Below the pieces are notes generated by a model. It worked only from the letters and a program-made list of their open reading frames with translations. It did no database searches and was not told where the DNA came from. Positions 17,973 through 26,907 of a DNA stretch of 64,000 bases are shown piece after piece. Position 1 is the first letter of the stretch. The number at the start of each line of letters is the position of its first letter. This stretch comes from Fimenecus sp045594885. GTDB lineage: Bacteria > Bacillota > Clostridia > Oscillospirales > Acutalibacteraceae. The stretch is taken from positions 1-64,000 of the forward strand of contig JAZNZJ010000033.1 of assembly GCA_045594885.1 (NCBI GenBank). Direction: 5' to 3'. The position numbers were made by a program, and so were the translations under genes.

Positions 17973-19112
17973 ATGTCAAAAGTTAACAAAAAGTTAGACA
18001 CTTGGATTGAAAAATGGCTTTTCCCAGGTATAGGATTGGTCGTAGCATTTATTGTTGCTTTCTTCGCAGATTTAATGATTGAAGACCTTGAAAAGCCTCT
18101 AAAAATTACATATGTAATAATAGCCGTTGCAATATACTTGATAATTATAGCAGTTTGTGCAGGCATTACTGCAATTTGTAGTGCAAAAACTAAGGATAAA
18201 GAAATCGCTAAGTCAGTCGATGGTATTGAAAAAGCATTAGAAACATTTAAAAATACTGGAAATGAATTATCTAATATTAACAAAAGTCTTGAACAACATT
18301 CTGAACAAACAAATAAACATATAAAAAAATTGGAAGAGTATAGTAACAAACTTGAAAAAAATGTTGTCAGTCTTGTAAAAACAAACGATTTATTGCAATA
18401 TATATTAGATGGAAAAAGTGTTATTAATTTAGAAGAGTCTGTAGGCAATACAAATGAAAAAACAGATAATTTAGAGATATATATTCAATCGTCAACATTC
18501 ATATTGGAACAATCTGATCTAAAAGAAGCAATTATTTGGAATCTACGTAAAGGAGTAACATATAAGTATATGATTCCTTCTAATATGATTTCAAATTATG
18601 AAACAATGATTCATCGATGGTATTGTGACTTTTCTATTTTTTTGAGATCAAAAAAAGAATATAATACTTTTATTGAGAAGTATAACTCAGAAGAAAATAT
18701 AAAGTATAAAGGTTATTGGAGTGAAAGTTATTCTAAACTTGTCAAAAAGGCTGGTGAATATTGGGAAAACCCAAAATCGCCAGAAATATTAGAAAAGTTA
18801 AAAGAAGATTGTCAGAAACTATTTCAAAGAAGAATAAAGACTTGTGTTGAAGATCCAAGCATGTTCTATGTAACTGTCGCTTTGTATGAAATTGAAGCTG
18901 ATGTTTGGGAAGCAATAATTAAATTACCAACACAAAATCCAAAAGAAAAATATTATGCTTTTAAAGTGCCCGAAGGAAAAGAAAAAAACAATTTCATAAA
19001 TCAATTTAAAGTTCTTTTTCAATTTACTAAAAATTATGAAGAAAACAATCCATCAACTTATGGTGGAAAAATCGAACTAAATTACAAAGAAATTTTTGTT
19101 GTTGACAATTAG
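17973..19112 (+). CDS. Two-helix membrane protein with coiled coil and unknown C-terminal domain (379 aa)
   Basis: Two hydrophobic helices at about residues 15-35 (PGIGLVVAFIVAFFADLM) and 45-68 form an N-terminal hairpin. A charged coiled coil (about 72-155, KALETFKN... KLEKNVVSLVKTN) and a soluble domain (about 165-379) follow. That domain begins LKEAIIWNLRKGVTYKYMIP, a pattern I have seen in poorly described signalling or effector domains but cannot name. The C-terminal part lies in the cytoplasm if both helices cross. Such 2TM-coil-domain proteins are frequent as sensors or effectors in conflict systems. It sits in mid-operon between the dehydrogenase and the second radical SAM gene, 22 bases before the latter. 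Confidence 0.55.
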   Translation: MSKVNKKLDTWIEKWLFPGIGLVVAFIVAFFADLMIEDLEKPLKITYVIIAVAIYLIIIAVCAGITAICSAKTKDKEIAKSVDGIEKALETFKNTGNELSNINKSLEQHSEQTNKHIKKLEEYSNKLEKNVVSLVKTNDLLQYILDGKSVINLEESVGNTNEKTDNLEIYIQSSTFILEQSDLKEAIIWNLRKGVTYKYMIPSNMISNYETMIHRWYCDFSIFLRSKKEYNTFIEKYNSEENIKYKGYWSESYSKLVKKAGEYWENPKSPEILEKLKEDCQKLFQRRIKTCVEDPSMFYVTVALYEIEADVWEAIIKLPTQNPKEKYYAFKVPEGKEKNNFINQFKVLFQFTKNYEENNPSTYGGKIELNYKEIFVVDN

Positions 19113-19134
19113 CTGGATAAGGAAGAGATACAAA

Positions 19135-20184
19135 ATGATTGAATATTTACCATGGTCAAAGAAAGTTTTATTTTCAACTATAGAAAAATATAAAAAAGGA
19201 TTAATACCCACATTAGATTTAGAATTAACCGCAAAATGCTCTGGAGCATCTTGCATCTATTGTGATTCAAAACCTGATGTTTGTGTAACCGGAATGATTG
19301 GCGAAATAAATTTTGATAAAATTAAAAAGGTAGTTTTTGATGCTAAAAATTGTGGTTTAGAATGGGTGTACACATGTGGTTTAGGTGAACCTTTAGAAGA
19401 TTCAAAATTTTGGAATATGATTCATCTTTTTAAGTCTTTAGGAATTAAACTTTCAATGTTTTCCAACGGGGTATTCATAGAAAACCAATACATAGCACGT
19501 GAACTCAAAGAAAATGATGTACATATTGTATTAAAAATGGATACATTTAATGAACAGAATTTTGATATTATTTTAGGGAAAAAAGGAGTTGCAGAAAAAA
19601 TATATAATGCAGCAGAGATGTTGTTAAATGCAGGATATGCAAAAAATAGTTGTTTAACAGATCTTGCTTTTTCAATTGTACCAACAAGCCTATCGATTGA
19701 GGGGATTCCCAAAGTAATTGACTATTGTAAAAAAAATAATATATTTGCATCCATAGGAGAATTGGAACAAGCAGGAGAAGTTATTAATAAAAAACTAAAC
19801 GATAAATTAGCTATAGCAGATGATTCTATTGATAATCTCAAACAAATTGCTGATGATTATGCTAGCGGTACTTATATGAGACCGATTTGCCCATGCATTT
19901 TGAACGGAATACATATTGATAATTTGGGAAATTGCATCGTAGATAAAAAAACAGGATTAAATTGCAAATGGTTCTTGCTTACAAATCCTCAAACCATTAT
20001 TTTAGGCAATATACATAACGAATCTATTGAAGATTTAAATAAAAAAGTAATAGCATATCGAAAACAATGCTTTACAAATAATCTTGAACAAATAGAAAAA
20101 GAATGTAATGTTTCATATGTTTTTGGAGGTTGTGGAGGAAATCCACAAGATATTATGACTTTAGCTAAACAAATGATTTTATGA
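19135..20184 (+). CDS. Radical SAM protein with SPASM-like C-terminus (349 aa)
   Basis: Radical SAM enzyme. The cluster is KCSGASCIYC (Cys35, 40, 43: C-x4-C-x2-C, one residue longer than normal in the first gap). CGLGEPL matches the GGEP SAM-contact motif, and LKMDTFNEQNFD is a later barrel strand. The C-terminus has several Cys (CPCILNG, GNCIVDKKTGLNC, CFTNN, CNVSY, GGCGGN) typical of SPASM/twitch domains that hold extra Fe-S clusters. Such enzymes usually modify peptides or small molecules. Start placed at 19135 for the AAGGAAGAGA site; the longer frame has none. Its last four bases overlap the start of the TrmFO-like gene (ATGA). Confidence 0.75.
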   Translation: MIEYLPWSKKVLFSTIEKYKKGLIPTLDLELTAKCSGASCIYCDSKPDVCVTGMIGEINFDKIKKVVFDAKNCGLEWVYTCGLGEPLEDSKFWNMIHLFKSLGIKLSMFSNGVFIENQYIARELKENDVHIVLKMDTFNEQNFDIILGKKGVAEKIYNAAEMLLNAGYAKNSCLTDLAFSIVPTSLSIEGIPKVIDYCKKNNIFASIGELEQAGEVINKKLNDKLAIADDSIDNLKQIADDYASGTYMRPICPCILNGIHIDNLGNCIVDKKTGLNCKWFLLTNPQTIILGNIHNESIEDLNKKVIAYRKQCFTNNLEQIEKECNVSYVFGGCGGNPQDIMTLAKQMIL

Positions 20185-21428
20185 AAAAGGTAACAATAAT
20201 TGGAGCTGGTTTAGCTGGTTGCGAAGCTGCTTTGCAATTAGCCAGAAGAGGTTTTGATGTTTTTTTATATGATCAAAAGAATATAATAAATTCTGATTTA
20301 TATACCCTTGACACATTTGCTGAACTTGTTTGCAACAATTCTTTTGGACCTAGTGCTATAGATTCACCATTAGGTCTGTTGCTACATGAACTCAAAATGC
20401 TTGATAGCGAGTTGTTGAAAATTGCAGACGAATGCCGATTAATTGATAACAAGAATTTTGCGGTTGACCGACATGCTTTTTCACAAAAAGTCACCAACAG
20501 AATTATAAAACAAGGTATAAAGCTTAGAAATGAAAGAATAGACTTTTTTATAGACGACCATCCTTTAATAATTTCTACTGGACCATTAACTGATGAAAGA
20601 CTCGCTAGTGAAATATCAATAAAATATGGTGTTTCACAATATAATTTTTCAGATGCAAGTAGTCCAATATTTGATATAAATTCAATCGATTTACGAGATA
20701 AAAGAATTAAAAAAAGGACTAATGATTTGTATGAGGTCTATTTAGATTCGGAATGTTTAGAGCGTTTTTATAAAAAACTTTGTTCTTCATTAAATAATAA
20801 TTATTCAAAAATTATTGATAAAGAAGTGAACTTGAAGCAATGTCAGTCTATAGAATACATTGCTAAAAAAGGAAAACATAGATTAATAGAAGATAAATTA
20901 ACACAACCAAATATAAATATGCCGGTATTATTACTTCGTCGCGAAAAAGCATTAGAAAATTCATTTTTATTGGTTGGTTGTATGACCACATTACGACAAA
21001 TCCAGCAAAAAGAGGTTTTCTCTCTTCTTCCAGGTTTTAAAGATTGCCGTTTTATAAAATATGGCCGAATGCATAGGAATACATTTTTCAATTCTCCAGA
21101 AATATTAAACTGTTTTTATCAAATAAGAAATACAGACACATATCTTATTGGACAAATATCAGGTATAGATGGTTATGCTCCAGCAATATCTTCTGGCATG
21201 GTATCAGCATTTCATATTGCTTCTAATAAAAAAATTACTCCGTTACCACAAAAAACTATGATTGGTGCACTAGCAAGGTATGTATGCAACAATAATATTA
21301 CCGATTTTCAACCAATGTGTGCTAATTATGCTTTGCTAGAAAAAGATATTGGCATATCAACACCTTATGCAAATTCTAAGAAAGCATTATCAAATTGGTT
21401 GAAAGAAAATATGATTAAAATCCAATAA
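20181..21428 (+). CDS. TrmFO paralogue, FAD-dependent folate/tRNA (uracil-5)-methyltransferase family (415 aa)
   Basis: TrmFO normally uses FAD and methylenetetrahydrofolate to make m5U54 in tRNA. Family motifs are clear: IIGAGLAGCEAALQLA (6-21), FAELVCNNSF, FAVDRHAFSQKVT, STGPLTDE, MPVLLLRRE where TrmFO has the VQLR stretch, YGRMHRNTFFNSP, and YLIGQISGIDGYAPAISSGM. The Cys in FAELVCNNSF and the one in the YIAKKG region differ in context from housekeeping TrmFO; the CMP-type Cys motif is replaced by KQCQSIEYIAKKG, which keeps a Cys. Slightly shorter than TrmFO (about 435-440). Last gene of the operon, translationally coupled to the radical SAM gene. A housekeeping role is unlikely in this context; an altered flavin/folate C1 transfer is possible. 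Confidence 0.8.
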   Translation: MKKVTIIGAGLAGCEAALQLARRGFDVFLYDQKNIINSDLYTLDTFAELVCNNSFGPSAIDSPLGLLLHELKMLDSELLKIADECRLIDNKNFAVDRHAFSQKVTNRIIKQGIKLRNERIDFFIDDHPLIISTGPLTDERLASEISIKYGVSQYNFSDASSPIFDINSIDLRDKRIKKRTNDLYEVYLDSECLERFYKKLCSSLNNNYSKIIDKEVNLKQCQSIEYIAKKGKHRLIEDKLTQPNINMPVLLLRREKALENSFLLVGCMTTLRQIQQKEVFSLLPGFKDCRFIKYGRMHRNTFFNSPEILNCFYQIRNTDTYLIGQISGIDGYAPAISSGMVSAFHIASNKKITPLPQKTMIGALARYVCNNNITDFQPMCANYALLEKDIGISTPYANSKKALSNWLKENMIKIQ

Positions 21429-21497
21429 ACATAATTGTTTTATTACATAGATGTGTTTCCTTTAATGTAGTTTGTTTGTAGAAAAATTTATAGCAAA

Positions 21498-21528
21498 AAT
21501 AGCAACTCGAATGAGTTGCTATTTTTTT
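21498..21528 (+). terminator. Terminator of the radical SAM/TrmFO operon
   Basis: Stem AATAGCAACTC/GAGTTGCTATT with loop GAAT, followed by TTTTT. Confidence 0.9.
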
Positions 21529-21532
21529 GCCC

Positions 21533-21572
21533 AAAAGGAGTTGATGGTATATATGATTTGATTTAATTAAAC
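21533..21572 (+). repeat. Right copy of an imperfect intergenic repeat
   Basis: AAAAGGAGTTGATGG, ATATATGATTT and TTAATTAAAC repeat the order seen at 10007-10040. It lies just before the first backbone gene. Confidence 0.4.
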
Positions 21573-21609
21573 TTATAAATTGGAATTAACCCTTCAAGGA
21601 GGTGATAAA

Positions 21610-21921
21610 ATGAACGAATGGGAAAGAATGAGCAGACAGGCGGAAACATATAAAAGGCAATATCCTGTTGGAACGAGAGTGTTGCTTTTGCATATGGGTG
21701 ATGACCCCCGCCCTATCCCACCGAACACAAGAGGAACTGTAAGAACAGTTGACTCACTTGGAACTGTCCATTGCAGTTTTGACAATGGCAGAAATTTAGG
21801 TCTTGTGCCTGGCGAAGATTCCTTCCGTAAGCTCACGGAACAGGAACTTGCAGAAGAACAAGGCACAACACAAAATGACGATGACGTGGACGTAGATAAT
21901 GGTCCAGTCATGGAAATGTAA
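21610..21921 (+). CDS. DUF4314 family protein (103 aa)
   Basis: Small ICE protein of the DUF4314 type: a short helical N-terminus (MNEWERMSRQAETYK), then a beta-rich SH3-like core with YPVGTRVLLLHMGDDPRPIPPNTRGTV and the closing DSLGTVHCSFDNGRNLGLVPGEDSF. Ends in an acidic tail. AAGGAGGTGATAAA precedes the ATG at 21610. It is a routine marker for the start of the accessory region in clostridial conjugative elements; the role is unknown. Confidence 0.8.
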   Translation: MNEWERMSRQAETYKRQYPVGTRVLLLHMGDDPRPIPPNTRGTVRTVDSLGTVHCSFDNGRNLGLVPGEDSFRKLTEQELAEEQGTTQNDDDVDVDNGPVMEM

Positions 21922-22016
21922 AAATTGAAGAAAGTATGGAAGTCTCGGATACCTTTATGTAGTCCGATTTTTTTATGCCTTTTTTCAGAAATAACTAATA
22001 AAGGAGAGAAACAAAA

Positions 22017-23090
22017 ATGCCAAACCATATTACTAACATAGTTAAATATGAGGGCGATGCCGACAGAATCAAAGAAATGCTTGAGCAGATTAAAGTTGAC
22101 GAATTCGGTATCGGTACTATTGACTTTAACAAACTCATTCCAATGCCTGAATCACTAAATATTGAAAGTGGTAGCAGGACAGACAGAGGCCTTAAAGCAT
22201 ACAAGGAATTCCTCGAAATTTATACTTTCGGGAGAAAAGTTGAGAATTTAGATTTACTTAATGTCCCTGCTGAAAGTGAAGAAAAATTCCTTGAAATCCG
22301 CAAGGATATTGAACGAGGAGATTGGGAATTAGGAAAGAAAGCATTCCAGAATGCTTATCAGTATGGCTACTCAACATGGTATGAGTGGAGTATCAATAAC
22401 TGGGGTACAAAGTGGAATTCTTATGGCTACAGTGAGGATATATCCTATGCCGAAATGGATGCTCTGTATTTCACAACTGCATGGTCATCACCTCACCCAG
22501 TTATTAATAAGCTTGCTGAAATGTTCCCTGATATTAAATTCAGTCATGAATGGGCTGACGAAGATATCGGTAGAAACTGTGGTAGATGGGAATACGAAAA
22601 TGGCGAAATCACTTCGCAGTACTATCCTGAAAATGATAGAGAATCAATTGAATTTGCGGCAAAAGTTATGGACTATGACCTTGAAGAAATTGGTCTTGTT
22701 CTCAATATCGCAGAAAATGATTACATCTCTGTTCACTATGGCAATTATGAACTCGTAGAAGTTCTTGGTATGCCAGCATTGTATACAGATAAAAAGTTAA
22801 CCGACCACGATGTTCCAAATGGTCTCCATTATTACCATATCCGCACAGATGATTCCGGCGAATACAGTACATTGGAAGAAAATGTAACAGTAAACTTCGG
22901 CGGTACTATTGTCATCAATGAAAAACTTGATTTAGGTATTCAGAAGTTCATTGCCTTTGATGAAGACACAAAACCTCATTTTGTTGGTGATGATTCAGTT
23001 ACTTTCGGTGACTACATTGACGGTGATTACACGATGCCTGAAGATGTTGATGAGGATGAATCTGAAGATGTAGGAGAATTAAGTTTATGA
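22017..23090 (+). CDS. YubB-like (DUF1281) and LPD28-like domain protein (357 aa)
   Basis: Common ICE/plasmid protein. Residues 1-215 match the YubB ferredoxin-like fold: N-terminal MPNHITNIV, the turn IPMPESL, then NNWGTKWN and TAWSSPHPVI. Residues 240-330 resemble a large-polyvalent-protein domain (LPD28): YELVEVLGMPALYTDKKL, then VPNGLHYYHIR. The last 25 residues are very acidic. LPD domains are associated with proteins that enter or protect incoming DNA during conjugation, but no function is proven. Overlaps the next start by 4 bases (ATGA). Confidence 0.75.
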   Translation: MPNHITNIVKYEGDADRIKEMLEQIKVDEFGIGTIDFNKLIPMPESLNIESGSRTDRGLKAYKEFLEIYTFGRKVENLDLLNVPAESEEKFLEIRKDIERGDWELGKKAFQNAYQYGYSTWYEWSINNWGTKWNSYGYSEDISYAEMDALYFTTAWSSPHPVINKLAEMFPDIKFSHEWADEDIGRNCGRWEYENGEITSQYYPENDRESIEFAAKVMDYDLEEIGLVLNIAENDYISVHYGNYELVEVLGMPALYTDKKLTDHDVPNGLHYYHIRTDDSGEYSTLEENVTVNFGGTIVINEKLDLGIQKFIAFDEDTKPHFVGDDSVTFGDYIDGDYTMPEDVDEDESEDVGELSL

Positions 23091-23656
23091 GTATTACAAA
23101 CATTACAACAGATGCTATTCGTCAAATGAATGAAAAGGAAGGTTTAATTCTTCAGGGTTGCGGTGGAGACCTTCATGAATGGGTTGATGGAATTAATGAG
23201 GAATTAACTAAACATGGTATTCTTTTGAACAACACAAAATTTACTGACTGTCAGAGTTTCACTCATAATGACTTGACTTGTCTGTTATTCCCCTTTGATG
23301 ATGTTGAACTTGATATCGGCAAATTCGCAATTTGGCGATTGAAAACATACAATTCATTTGGTGGCACATGGCTTTCAGATTTCATACCAAACCAGTTAGG
23401 CGGTTATGTTGAGAAAAAGCACAAACCTGACTGTCCTCTCATTGGTAAGGATGGTAACATCTTCAATCTTATCGGCATTGCTTCAAAGACACTCCGTGAT
23501 AACGGAATGGCTGAACAAGCAGTAGAGATGCGTGATAAGGTAAAAGCATCCAGCAGTTATGAAGAAGCTCTTTATGTTATCGGTGAGTATGTGAATATCA
23601 CATCAGAAGATGAGATGAACGAAGATGCCGATGAAGATTATGAACCACAAATATAA
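23087..23656 (+). CDS. Conserved ICE protein of unknown function (189 aa)
   Basis: Soluble protein with the string GLILQGCGGDLHEWVDGIN near the N-terminus, LLFPFDDVELDIGKFAIWR in the middle, and FGGTWLSDFIPN. I recognise this combination from clostridial conjugative elements, where it sits beside YubB-like genes, but know no function. An acidic C-terminal tail ends the protein. TAGGAGAATTAAG just before the ATG lies inside the end of the previous gene, and the two overlap by 4 bases, so they are coupled. Confidence 0.65.
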   Translation: MSITNITTDAIRQMNEKEGLILQGCGGDLHEWVDGINEELTKHGILLNNTKFTDCQSFTHNDLTCLLFPFDDVELDIGKFAIWRLKTYNSFGGTWLSDFIPNQLGGYVEKKHKPDCPLIGKDGNIFNLIGIASKTLRDNGMAEQAVEMRDKVKASSSYEEALYVIGEYVNITSEDEMNEDADEDYEPQI

Positions 23657-23677
23657 TTAAAAGAAAGGAAAGTCATT

Positions 23678-24415
23678 ATGAATATAGTTCAGATTAAGAG
23701 AAATGACCCTGCTTATGACAAAGTCATAAAACATCAAAAAGAACCAATTCGCTACATATCCAAAAAGAGATTTAAGAGCCTTGAGTGTGATGAGAAAAAC
23801 ATTCAAGGCTTTTTTTATTTCAAGAAGTCTCGTACTAATCTCGTAATTCAGAGTGAAAACCAGTCTTTCGACTTATTTAAAGAAAGACCTATGTTCTCTG
23901 CAGTGAGAGGTTATGTAAAAGGAAATGATGACAACTACTATGGTATTGTCAGACCAAGTTTCTTGCCATTCATCCTTTTAATAGCAATACTTCTCTGCTT
24001 GCTTACAATGTTTCATCCAAACGAGCCAACGGTTGATGACGAATCTTGGAATCCAGTAATTGAACAGTTTGTGGACATTGAAGAAACAACAGAAGAAACC
24101 GAAAGAAAACAAATAACAATATGTGGATTTACTGAATGGAATGTAAAAGCTGGCGAAACTGAAAAACTTCCAATTTCGCTTAAAAACCCTGACGGTAATC
24201 CATGTTATTTCACCTTTATTATCACCTTGGAAAATGGAACTGTGCTTTATGAATCTGACCATGTTCCGCCCGGTAATGAAATCAAAAGAATCACAATCAA
24301 TGAGTCTTTGGAAAAAGGAACATATACGGCATATGTTTCAATTCTCACAAATGAGCTTGAAACAGGTGCGAAGATGAATTCAGCAGATACAAAAATAACA
24401 ATCAATGTTATCTAA
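23678..24415 (+). CDS. Single-helix membrane protein (245 aa)
   Basis: Unknown. About 90 cytoplasmic residues are followed by one hydrophobic helix (PFILLIAILLCLLTMF, about residues 92-107), a linker rich in Glu and Thr, and an outer beta-sandwich-like region (about 150-245: ITICGFTEWNVKAGETEKLP ... KGTYTAYVSIL). The topology suggests a cell-surface domain anchored by an internal helix. It precedes two secreted proteins, so this trio may act at the cell surface during mating. AAAGGAAAG precedes the start. Confidence 0.55.
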   Translation: MNIVQIKRNDPAYDKVIKHQKEPIRYISKKRFKSLECDEKNIQGFFYFKKSRTNLVIQSENQSFDLFKERPMFSAVRGYVKGNDDNYYGIVRPSFLPFILLIAILLCLLTMFHPNEPTVDDESWNPVIEQFVDIEETTEETERKQITICGFTEWNVKAGETEKLPISLKNPDGNPCYFTFIITLENGTVLYESDHVPPGNEIKRITINESLEKGTYTAYVSILTNELETGAKMNSADTKITINVI

Positions 24416-24478
24416 CGGTTATACACAGGCAAGATAACCGAAGATATATATCAAAAATTAAAAGGTAGGTAAAAATTT

Positions 24479-25006
24479 ATGAAAAAAATTATTACAATTA
24501 TCACACTCGTTATGGCTCTCTGCCTTATGTCCGTAACTGCATTTGCAGGCGAACTTGACCAGACCGCCCCTTCAGGCGACTCAACCGTATATTACAAAAT
24601 CGGCGAATTCGGTAATCCGAATGACCTCGATGACCCAACGGACGATGAAGTATCAGGTACATACAAGGTAACAATCCCTGACTACATCGAAGCTGTTCCA
24701 ATGAATAAGACTCCTGTTACACAGAACATTACTGCTAAAGAAGTTCTTATTCCATACAACACAACTCTTTCAATTGACATCACATACAATGACGAACTCA
24801 AATTGAGAGAAAATGATGATGTAACAATCGGCTATGGTCTTCAGGTGAATGGTACAGATATTAACACAGGCGATACAATCCTTACAGTTGATGCAGGTAA
24901 CCCAACAGGTGTTACAACTGTAGCAATCGGTGGTATTCTTACTGAAGCACCAATCTATTCAGGTCTATATGCAAATACTGCAAACTTTGTAGTATCTGTA
25001 GCCTAA
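24479..25006 (+). CDS. Secreted beta-rich protein (175 aa)
   Basis: A cleavable signal peptide (MKKIITIITLVMALCLMSVTAFA, cut at about residue 23) leads a small beta-rich domain with TYKVTIPDYIEA and LKLRENDDVTIGYGLQVNG. These strings recur in the next protein (YTVTLPEYIEANADG and LKLREANGVTIPYTLFADD), so the two genes share a homologous domain. No anchor motif is visible; it may be a pilus- or matrix-like subunit or be tethered through the partner. Role inferred only from export and position in the conjugation region. Confidence 0.6.
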   Translation: MKKIITIITLVMALCLMSVTAFAGELDQTAPSGDSTVYYKIGEFGNPNDLDDPTDDEVSGTYKVTIPDYIEAVPMNKTPVTQNITAKEVLIPYNTTLSIDITYNDELKLRENDDVTIGYGLQVNGTDINTGDTILTVDAGNPTGVTTVAIGGILTEAPIYSGLYANTANFVVSVA

Positions 25007-25064
25007 GTAAATATATAGCTCCTTCTTGCCTTGGGGCTATTAATCTTAATTAAGGAGAAAAGAT

Positions 25065-26732
25065 ATGAAAAAAATCATCTCAATGCTTTGCGTTCTGCTC
25101 ACATTTCTTATGGCATTCCCTTTAACCTCCTTTGCAGCAGAAAGCAAAATAGCAACTTTAGATTACACGGTAGAAAGTAGCTACACAGTTACTCTCCCCG
25201 AATATATTGAAGCCAATGCAGACGGACAAGAACTGAAAATATCTAATGCAGTTATTCCATTCGGTTATGAAGTGGATGTTACCGCAGAATTTGATAATCA
25301 ATTAAAACTCCGCGAAGCAAATGGCGTTACAATTCCTTACACATTGTTTGCTGATGACGAGGAAGTTACTTCCGGTAACAGCATTCTCAAACAGATGGCA
25401 GGTGCAAGTGACGATGCGGTAACAACACTTACTGCGAAAACCTCAAGCGATGCAAACTATTCAGGTGTATATACTGCAACAGTAACCTTTAATGTAGATG
25501 TTAAAGAAGTTACACAGACATACTATACCGTAGAAGAAATTGATGAAAATCCGTTGCTTTTCGGTATTGGTGCAACAAAGCCTGAATATGTTGTCGCACA
25601 GTTTACTGAAGACTATTCATCAGTACTTGTAACGAAAAATGGCGATGATAGTGACGGTAGAATGAAAGGTTTTGAAGCACGACAATCTCCATTCTCTCTT
25701 AACAAGGAAATGCTTAAAACGGTGTTTGTCAAAGAAGGCGTAACAACCATTGGTTCATGTGCTTTCTATGAATGTGAAAACACAACACAAATCTCTTTGC
25801 CCGATGGAATCACAAAGATTGCTGATAATTCATTCTATAATTGTACAGCCCTTGAAGAAATTTATCTGTCAGATACTATTTTAACAATTGACCGTTTAGC
25901 ATTTTCAGGTTGTAAAGCTCTTACAGAGGTAATACTTCCGAAAGATTTAACAATTGTGAGTCATCATGCATTCAGCAACTGTACTGCGTTAGAAACGGTT
26001 GTACTTGGTAACAAAGTTAAAAAAATTGACAGTCACGCATTTGGTTCGTGTCAATCTCTCAAAACTATCAATTTTCCTAAAGGATTGGAATCCATTGGTG
26101 TATGGTCATTTAGATATTGTTATGCGTTAGAACATGTTACATTACCTGAAACTGTAACCAGTCTTGGTTGGTGTGCTTTTGGTCAGTGTAAAAATCTTAA
26201 AACAATCAATATTCCCGAAAGTATAACTGTAATTGAAGATTCACTTTTCAGCGATTGTTATTCCCTTGAATCAATTGTTCTCCCGTTAGGTGTGACATCA
26301 ATCGGTAAGTGGTCTTTCTCACAGTGCAGAAGCATTACAATACTTGAACTTCCTGAATCGCTTGATTCAATTAACACTTATGCATTTTCATCTATGAGTA
26401 AACTTGAAAGTTTCATTATTTCTGAAAATAACAAATATTTCTGTACAGTTGACGGAATTTTATACAGTAAGGATATGACCAAACTCCATTATGTCCCACT
26501 CGCAAAAGATGTGACAAAATACACTGTTCCTTCAAGTGTCACAACTATTGGAACATCTGCATTCGGTAAACATACAACCTTAACAGATATTTATGTTTAT
26601 GAAACTGTTACCACTATTGAAGATGGAATGTTTAGTAATGCAAATCGCCCGATGGTTCACACACCGGTGGGTTCTACGATGGAACAGTATTGCATTGACA
26701 ATAATATTACATACGACAATGTAATGATTTAA
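25065..26732 (+). CDS. Secreted protein with BspA-type leucine-rich repeats (555 aa)
   Basis: Signal peptide (about residues 1-25, ending TSFAAE), then a beta domain (30-145) homologous to the preceding small secreted protein, then at least ten BspA/LRR_5 repeats (from about 225) of the type CTALEEIYLSDTILTIDRLAFSGC. It ends with a degenerate repeat and VHTPVGSTMEQYC. LRR_5 proteins are often surface adhesins of gut bacteria. Located in the ICE, it may help hold donor and recipient together. AAGGAG precedes the ATG. Confidence 0.75.
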   Translation: MKKIISMLCVLLTFLMAFPLTSFAAESKIATLDYTVESSYTVTLPEYIEANADGQELKISNAVIPFGYEVDVTAEFDNQLKLREANGVTIPYTLFADDEEVTSGNSILKQMAGASDDAVTTLTAKTSSDANYSGVYTATVTFNVDVKEVTQTYYTVEEIDENPLLFGIGATKPEYVVAQFTEDYSSVLVTKNGDDSDGRMKGFEARQSPFSLNKEMLKTVFVKEGVTTIGSCAFYECENTTQISLPDGITKIADNSFYNCTALEEIYLSDTILTIDRLAFSGCKALTEVILPKDLTIVSHHAFSNCTALETVVLGNKVKKIDSHAFGSCQSLKTINFPKGLESIGVWSFRYCYALEHVTLPETVTSLGWCAFGQCKNLKTINIPESITVIEDSLFSDCYSLESIVLPLGVTSIGKWSFSQCRSITILELPESLDSINTYAFSSMSKLESFIISENNKYFCTVDGILYSKDMTKLHYVPLAKDVTKYTVPSSVTTIGTSAFGKHTTLTDIYVYETVTTIEDGMFSNANRPMVHTPVGSTMEQYCIDNNITYDNVMI

Positions 26733-26743
26733 GAGGTGAAAAT

Positions 26744-26848
26744 ATGCTCACATTTTTTATTGGTTGTGTTGTCGGCAGTATGATTGGCGTTATTGCAATG
26801 GCGTTTTGCAATGCGGCTTCAAAATCTGACGAAGATATGAATAGATAA
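26744..26848 (+). CDS. DUF3789-type small membrane protein (34 aa)
   Basis: Very short protein: one membrane helix (residues 3-25, FFIGCVVGSMIGVIAMAFCNA) and a charged tail (SKSDEDMNR). This layout is the standard DUF3789 protein found at this place in clostridial ICEs. AAGAGGTGAAAAT precedes the ATG. Role unknown. Confidence 0.75.
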   Translation: MLTFFIGCVVGSMIGVIAMAFCNAASKSDEDMNR

Positions 26849-26856
26849 AGATTTAC

Positions 26857-26895
26857 GGTATCAATCGTTTTTAACAGATTGATACCTCTTTTTGT
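26857..26895 (+). terminator. Terminator after the DUF3789 gene
   Basis: Stem GGTATCAATC/GATTGATACC with a 10-base loop, followed by TCTTTTTG. Confidence 0.8.
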
Positions 26896-26907
26896 TTTGA
26901 ACGATTG

